Positions 34,072-34,765 of a stretch of DNA of 34,765 nt are shown here, piece by piece (within the stretch, counting starts at the first letter, position 1; every line of letters starts with the position of its first letter). The position numbers and the translations under genes are program-made. The stretch spans positions 1-34,765 of the forward strand of contig JAFLEB010000012.1 in the NCBI GenBank assembly GCA_017302075.1. Direction: 5' to 3'. The notes under the pieces are model-generated. The model searched no databases. It had not been told where the DNA came from and was given only the letters and a program-made list of their open reading frames with translations. Source of the stretch: Lysobacterales bacterium. Lineage in GTDB: Bacteria; Pseudomonadota; Gammaproteobacteria; Xanthomonadales; Xanthomonadaceae.

Positions 34072-34765
34072 GTGAGCGACAAGAAGCCAACAGACCTGGG
34101 CGCATCGCGCCGGGATTTCCTCAAGGCATCGGGCCTGAGCGCACTCGCCCTCGGCACCGGCGCGGCCCTCGGCGCCGCCGGCAACGCCACCGCATCGCCC
34201 GGCCCGCAGCCGTCCGGCGGCGGCCTGATGCAGGGCCAGGGGTCGCACACCGGGCCTTACAACATCCTGTTCCTGCTGGTCGACCAGGAACGCCTGTTCC
34301 GCCCGGGCGAGCTGCCGGTCGGCTTCCACCTGCCGGGGCACGAGCGGCTGATGAAGGCGGGCACCACCTTCCTCAACCACCGCATCAACTCTGCCGTCTG
34401 CACCTCGTCGCGCTCGGTGATCTACACCGGCCGGCACATCCAGCAGACCAAGATGTTCGACAACACCAACTTCCCGTGGATCCAGAGCCTGTCCACCGAG
34501 GTGCCGACGGTCGGCAAGATGCTGCGCGATTCCGGCTACTACACCGCCTACAAGGGCAAGTGGCACCTCACCAAGGAATTCGAGACCGTCAACAAGCTCG
34601 GCCATCCGACCAAGATCTTCACCGAGGAGATGGAGGCCTACGGCTTCTCCGACTACTTCGGCGTCGGCGACATCATCGCCCACGACCGCGGCGGCTATAA
34701 GCACGACGGCATCATCTCGGCGATGGGCGTGAGCTGGCTGCGCGGCAAGGGCCGCGACCTCGCCG
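34072..34765 (+). CDS. Tat-exported sulfatase, N-terminal part
   Basis: The window edge cuts this gene after 231 codons. It starts with GTG (ribosome site CGGAGGG) and a twin-arginine signal, SRRDFLKASGLSALALGTG (from residue 12). The mature part has NILFLLVDQERLFRPGEL with the metal Asp71, and the sulfatase activation motif Cys110-Thr-Ser-Ser-Arg114, followed by SVIYTGRHIQQTKMFD and KGKWHLTKEF. The cysteine should be turned to formylglycine by a maturase in the cytoplasm before Tat export. The substrate sulfate ester cannot be told from this part. The family is clear. Confidence 0.9.
   Translation, partial: MSDKKPTDLGASRRDFLKASGLSALALGTGAALGAAGNATASPGPQPSGGGLMQGQGSHTGPYNILFLLVDQERLFRPGELPVGFHLPGHERLMKAGTTFLNHRINSAVCTSSRSVIYTGRHIQQTKMFDNTNFPWIQSLSTEVPTVGKMLRDSGYYTAYKGKWHLTKEFETVNKLGHPTKIFTEEMEAYGFSDYFGVGDIIAHDRGGYKHDGIISAMGVSWLRGKGRDLA

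Overview
This 34.8 kb window is about 70% G+C, densely packed, and reads as core chromosome of a Gammaproteobacterium of the Xanthomonadaceae/Lysobacteraceae (Lysobacter- or Luteimonas-like). The grounds are the plsY-birA-coaX-SPOR gene order, the PepSY-phoP-phoQ operon, the acnD/prpF pair and many short secreted proteins of xanthomonad type. This placement is inferred from gene content and family resemblance, not from a database search. I see no rRNA, tRNA, CRISPR array, integrase or intact insertion sequence.

Layout. 1-4392 (minus): a DhaL-DegV fusion protein, plsY, birA, coaX and the start of a SPOR-domain protein, the last four tightly coupled by overlapping start and stop codons. 4534-5620 (plus): a small secreted protein and the zinc peptidase gene mtfA. 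5642-5763: a long imperfect inverted repeat between convergent genes. 5787-8436 (minus): a PepSY-domain protein and a PhoP/PhoQ two-component system, behind helically phased TTCA(GG) repeats. 8550-10468 (minus): an arginine-deiminase-related hydrolase coupled to dusA. 10551-14968 (plus): acnD and prpF of the 2-methylcitrate cycle, split by a lower-G+C gene of the 2'-5' RNA ligase family. 14965-17386 (minus): a short-chain dehydrogenase, a GFA-family protein, a secreted unknown and an NlpE-like lipoprotein. 17473-19190 (minus): a secreted basic protein, a HAD hydrolase and an EF-hand protein. 19429-22250: apt, a secreted proline-iminopeptidase-like hydrolase, a GAF protein whose GGDEF domain is cut short, and yjdM. 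22354-26997 (minus): lipoproteins, a lipocalin, an NAD(P)-binding protein, a TPR protein and two small secreted proteins. 27139-31071 (plus): ltaE, a cold-shock protein, an alpha/beta hydrolase and an EEP-family lipoprotein. 31123-33008 (minus): MAPEG, YCII, a lipoprotein and an FKBP. 33238-34765 (plus): a fasciclin lipoprotein and the start of a Tat-exported sulfatase.

Most interesting idea. The DhaL-DegV protein has the parts of fatty acid kinase FakA (kinase domain plus zinc-type middle domain) joined to a FakB-like acyl-binding domain. It lies directly upstream of plsY, whose enzyme uses acyl-phosphate, the product of such a kinase. This suggests a single-polypeptide route from free fatty acid to phospholipid. 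The same cluster carries birA (biotinylation of acetyl-CoA carboxylase) and coaX (CoA synthesis). Other points are possible PhoP autoregulation with an EF-hand gene as a candidate regulon member, the foreign-looking gene inside acnD-prpF, and the decapitated diguanylate cyclase.
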